DNA of 64,000 bases, from NCBI RefSeq assembly GCF_034190915.1, contig NW_026947506.1:11717501-11781500 (forward strand), given 5' to 3'. A program made the position numbers and the translations under genes. Origin of the DNA: Cavia porcellus (lineage: Eukaryota > Chordata > Mammalia > Rodentia > Caviidae). Below are positions 59,902 to 64,000 of this stretch, one piece after another. The notes below the pieces were generated by a model. It had not been told where the DNA came from. It saw only the letters and a program-made list of their open reading frames with translations, and did no database searches. Numbering within the stretch: position 1 is the stretch's first letter; every line of letters begins with the position of its first letter.

Positions 59902-61441
59902 TCAAGATATGGTAAAAGCTTTCTTGCATTCCTTAAATACATAGAGTTTCTCTCCAGTGTGAATTCTTTCATGTTTCTTACAATTTCCAGGTTCAGTGAA
60001 ACCTTTTCCACATTGCTTACATACATAGGGTTTCTCTCCAGTGTGAATTCTTTCATGATTCTTACAATCTCCATGTGTTGCAAAAGCTTTCCCACAATGC
60101 CTACATACATAGGGTTTCTCTCCAGTGTGAATTCTTTCATGTTTCTTACAACCTCCATGTGTAGTAAAAGGTTTCCCACAATGCCTACATACATAGGGCT
60201 TCTCTCCACTGTGAATTCTTTCATGGTTCTTACAACCTCCAGGTGTAGTAAAAGCTTTCCCACATTGCTTACATATATAGGGTTTCTCTCCAGTGTGAAT
60301 TCTTTCATGTACCTTACATTCTTCATGTCTGGTAAAAACTTTCCCACATTGCTTACATACATAGGGTTTCTCTCCAGTGTGAATTCTTTCATGCTTCTTA
60401 CAATATCCATGTGTTGTAAAAGCTTTCCCACATTGCTTACATACATAGGGTTTCTCTCCAGTGTGAATTCTTTCATGATCCTTACAAGATTCACATGTGG
60501 TAAAAGCTTTCCCACATAGCTTACATACATAGGGTTTCTCTCCAGTGTGAATTCTTTCATGTTTCTTACAACTTCCATGTGTGGTAAAAGCTTTCCCACA
60601 TTGTTTACATACATAGGGTTTCTCTCCACTGTGAATTCTTTCATGTTTCTTACACTGTCCATGTGTGGTAAAAGCTTTCCCACATTGCTTACATACATAG
60701 GGTTTCTCTCCACTGTGAATTCTTTCATGGTTCTTACAGTCTCCATGTGTTGTAAAAGCTTTCCCACATTGCTTACATACATAGGGTTTCTCTCCAGTGT
60801 GAATTCTTTCATGTTTCTTACAACTTCCATGTGTGGTAAAACCTTTCCCACATTCCTTACATACATAGGGTTTCCCTCCAGTGTGAATTCTTTCATGTTT
60901 CTCACAATTTCCTCGTTGGGTGAAACCTTTTCCACATTGCTTACATACATAGGCTTTCATTCCAGCGTGAATATTTCCATGTATTTGACAATTAATGTTA
61001 TTGCTGAAAGCATTCCCATGTTTGCTATATATATATGATTTCTGCCCAGTTTGAAGTTTTTCATGAATTACACAATAAGTATGTGTGCTGAAAGCTTTCT
61101 CACAGTGCTTACTTTTATTATGTTTTTCTCCAGAGTGAAAATTTTCATGTTCTTGACAATATGTACATGTTGTAAAAGCTTTCCCATGTTGGTTACATAT
61201 GTAAGGTCTCTCTACTCTGTGAATTCTTTCATGTTTCTTACATATTCCATGTGTGGTAAAACCTTTCCCACACTGCTTACATAAATTGGGTTTCCCACCA
61301 TTGCAATATTTTTCATGGATCTGAACATTGTGGTGTGTTTCTGTTTCTTTCACACCCACATTACCTTCTGCAATAAAACAGAATTCTTCTTTACAGTGAT
61401 TCCAAGATGTATGTCCATAAGATTTCCCTAGCTTGTCATTT
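59902..61441 (-). CDS. KZNF unit C, zinc-finger exon
   Basis: Main exon of a KRAB C2H2 zinc-finger gene, expected to encode a nuclear sequence-specific DNA-binding repressor. The acceptor ctttacag precedes 61441 and the stop TGA is at 59902. After a linker (NDKLGKSYGHTSWNHC) come 16 finger units of 28 residues. Finger 1 and fingers 5-16 keep C2H2; fingers 2-4 have lost ligands. Finger 17 is cut by the stop after KKAFTIS. Fingers 5-16 (about 60957-59949) are nearly identical apart from the DNA-contacting positions. Nearly all have Cys where the conserved helix Leu is usual (for example FTTHGSCKKH). With the two KRAB exons the frame is 1728 nt, exactly 576 codons. No orthologue could be named. 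Confidence 0.88.
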
Positions 61442-62986
61442 CTGTAAAGAAAAAAATCACATATATGGTTGATAACCATATTAATAACATTTTGTTGGAG
61501 AGTTGAACAAAACTGTTTGCAGTCTTGCTGTTTGAATCCCCACTTCATATGTTTCACTTTTGTAACTTGATTATCTCTTTGTATGAGCTCCATATGTAAT
61601 CACCATCTTGTGATTTTTTACTGTTTATTTTCACTTTGAAAACAGTATTATTTCTACTTATTTTGTTTTGTTTAGTCTTTCCTTACATAAAATTAAAAAA
61701 AGAAAAAAATCACATTGGAATGGGTCTCTGTATAAATGACTGCATTAATGTCAAGTTCTGTTTTTAATGCCTGCTAAGAAATTCTGACAATGAAGCAACG
61801 GAATGCCTTGTAAGATATGTTAAAAACAACCATTCCCAAAACCGTGGTATACATTTGGGAATCTTAAAAGTTGGTACCTTTTGAAATGCAGAATATTTAG
61901 CTTCACTTTGGGCATGGGTACATGTGTGTAGCACATACTGATCATTCTGATATGTTTCCCCATTCTATTCTCCCTTCTGTCCTTAACCTGTAATTCCCTT
62001 CTCCAAATTGTCAGGCTTACCTTTCTCTATCAACTCTCTTTCATTTCATTCCACTATTTATATTTTGGTTTCTCATCTAAAAGAAACACTGTGACCTTTT
62101 GGGTTTTATAGCTGAGCTATTTCACTGAATTGACGGGAGAAATACTCACATATTTCTTATGGCAAATGACATTATATTATTTGTTTTTTGATATTATATA
62201 ACACATTTTTTTCTTTTCCATGCTGGTAATGAACAACAGGTATTAGAATAAAATCTCTAGCTTTTTTATTTATTTTAAGACATTTTCACTGATCATTAAG
62301 GTGTTAAGTTGAACTTGAATTTGGCATTCTGAAAAATCTGATTCCTAGGGTGCTGTGTTTACAAGAATGCACAATCACACAGAGTCTATTAAAATTTTCC
62401 TTCTCCACAAATCCAGTGATACATAACTAAGTTTCTTCAAGGCCTGATCTGTTATTACTTGATCTGCTTTGTATATGAGTAAGCATGTAACTGTATTTTA
62501 TGCAGATTTTGCATTTTAAAATTATATCAAGGAGAAGTATGAGGGATCAACTTCTAGAGACAACTGCATACTGATGTTCAGAATGAATGCACTTAACATT
62601 CCACCAGCCTACTAAGAATTTTAATCAGAGTGGCTGATTCCCTGCAGCATTGCTTGGAAACATGAGCACTCAGTTTTACTTCAAATTCTACAGCAATCTT
62701 AGCAATGTTTAGATAATGAATGTGTTGTATTCACATGTATATATGGGTAGGTAAACTGAAGGCAGGATATCATCATAACTCAAAGTGTATGCCTTTCATT
62801 CACATCTATATGCAATATCATATATTTTCATGACTTAGTTGCCTCATTATACATGCCCCAGCTTATACATCTTTTGAGAATATTACTGACATTAAATTGA
62901 ATGGTGCCTCATTTCTTTGGCAGTCATTTTTCTGCTTACTCACTAATTACTCAGGAACATTCCTTTTCCTTGTGAGTGTGAATTAC
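61442..62986 (-). other. intron of KZNF unit C
   Basis: AT-rich; aligns with the introns of A and B. Free of the ID insertions seen in B. No gene seen. Confidence 0.75.
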
Positions 62987-63047
62987 CTTAAGTATCTCCA
63001 GTAAATTTTGCATTCATTTTCAGCTTCCTGGACATCCCCAAGTCCTC
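62987..63047 (-). CDS. KZNF unit C, 61-bp second exon
   Basis: Acceptor caattcag and donor gtaatt bound exactly 61 bases, the usual size of the exon between KRAB-A and the fingers. In phase it encodes GLGDVQEAENECKIYWRYLR, with no stop, and joins AG|A (Arg) to the finger exon. It takes the place of a KRAB-B/b box but is only loosely similar to one. Confidence 0.78.
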
Positions 63048-63374
<327 letters not shown>

Positions 63375-64000
63375 CTAAAGGTTCATACATGTATTTCTCA
63401 AAGGAAGGTTGAGACCCCAGGTCTGGGATATCTTAAATTCCCTCAAAAAACTTAATCAAAGCAAAGTGTGATGGTGCATAGCTATAATCCCAGCACTCAA
63501 AAGGCTAAGATAGGATGGGTTCAGTGAAGTCAGGTCAATTCTAGGCTCTATAGGGTGTTCAAATCCAGCTGATATACATACAGAAAGCTTGTCTCAATAA
63601 AACAAAACAAAACTAAACAAATAAAACCAAACAAAACAGCTGAATGGAGACTGATTTCTTCAAATCTTAAATCCATATCTTGGTCATTAATTTTGTGTAT
63701 ATACACATTTTTGGAGACAGCAAATTTGATGCTAGATTGCAACTCAATCTTAATTTTAAAAGCCAAATAGGAGCACTGATTCTTGTGCTGAGTCACTGCA
63801 AGATTCACTGTGTACTGTCTCTAAAGCAGAGCTCACAGTGAGAAGCCTGCAGGACCAGCATCTACAAAGCACAGCGGCAGATAAATATCTCATCAATAGA
63901 CTAGGAAGCCAAGGAAGCACATCCCTCCCTGGTAAGCAGTGGCAGTGTGACACATGCAGCCCTTCCAGGGGGAGAACCAGCAGCAGCTCCTGAGATCTGC
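63375..64000 (-). other. 5' intron of KZNF unit C
   Basis: Aligns with 2155-2640 of A and 23707-24245 of B, with a B1 at 63462-63640. The remainder has no coding evidence. Confidence 0.6.
63462..63640 (+). repeat. B1-like SINE shared by A, B and C
   Basis: gcaaagtgtgatggtgcata, gctataatcccagcactcaa and a tail ending in aaaccaaacaaaac; the best preserved of the three copies. Confidence 0.78.

Noticed and set aside
59491..60519. Long plus-strand ORF (342 codons) opposite the finger array
   Set aside because: Same cause: 84-bp periodicity without stops on the opposite strand. The repeated hydrophobic reading is not a membrane protein.
59712..60950. Long minus-strand ORF (412 codons) in another frame of the finger array
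   Set aside because: It repeats every 28 residues ([10 protein letters not shown]..) because the 84-bp units lack stops in that frame. It has no start context or domain and is a shadow of the finger exon.
58620..60990. CRISPR-like regular repeats
   Set aside because: The 84-bp period is a coding zinc-finger array in a mammalian genome; there are no unique spacers.

Overview
This window looks like rodent genomic DNA: AT-rich, no bacterial-style gene packing, tRNA-derived ID SINEs, 7SL-derived B1 SINEs, young L1 elements and class I and class II endogenous retroviruses (ERVs). The ID consensus seen here (ggggctggggatttagctc followed later by ggtaccgataaaaagg) suggests a non-murid, perhaps jerboa-like, rodent; that guess is weak.

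The genes are three paralogous KRAB C2H2 zinc-finger (KZNF) units, all on the minus strand, here called A, B and C. Each has a 127-bp KRAB-A exon, a 61-bp second exon and a zinc-finger exon with AT-rich introns. Unit A (finger exon 1-178, second exon 1766-1826, KRAB-A 2028-2154) is a pseudogene with two lost splice acceptors, two nonsense codons and a frameshift. Unit B (20686-21499, 23320-23380, 23580-23706) keeps a spliceable frame but has a short, damaged finger array. Unit C (59902-61441, 62987-63047, 63248-63374) is the best gene: the three exons join in frame over 576 codons and encode 16 finger units, 13 with all four zinc ligands. About 14 decayed finger units follow its stop codon. 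The first coding exon of C lies beyond the right edge. KRAB zinc-finger proteins typically bind DNA and silence it through TRIM28; they often target retroelements, which fits the surroundings.

Between the units is a dense retroelement landscape. 5203-14729: an LTR fragment joined to a minus-strand class II ERV (pro/dUTPase-gag, then leader, PBS and LTR), split inside gag by a 6.8-kb minus-strand L1 (7372-14164). 14730-17044: unclassified. 17045-27348: duplicon B, ending in an LTR. 28715-35950: more LTR pieces and a minus-strand class I ERV with a tRNA-Glu-type PBS. 35951-44614: SINEs and an almost intact L1 (38062-44599) nested in an LTR. 44615-50391: old L1 pieces facing each other, a solo LTR with target-site duplication, and an inverted copy of duplicon B 3' flank. 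50392-53673: two class II ERV pieces in opposite orientation ending in a 3' LTR. 53674-64000: duplicon C.

Comparison of A, B and C dates insertions: SINEs present in all copies predate the duplications, and several ID elements with clean target-site duplications are private to one copy. No CRISPR, operon, tRNA or rRNA gene was seen. All calls come from reading the sequence and aligning by eye; junctions marked approximate may be off by tens of bases.
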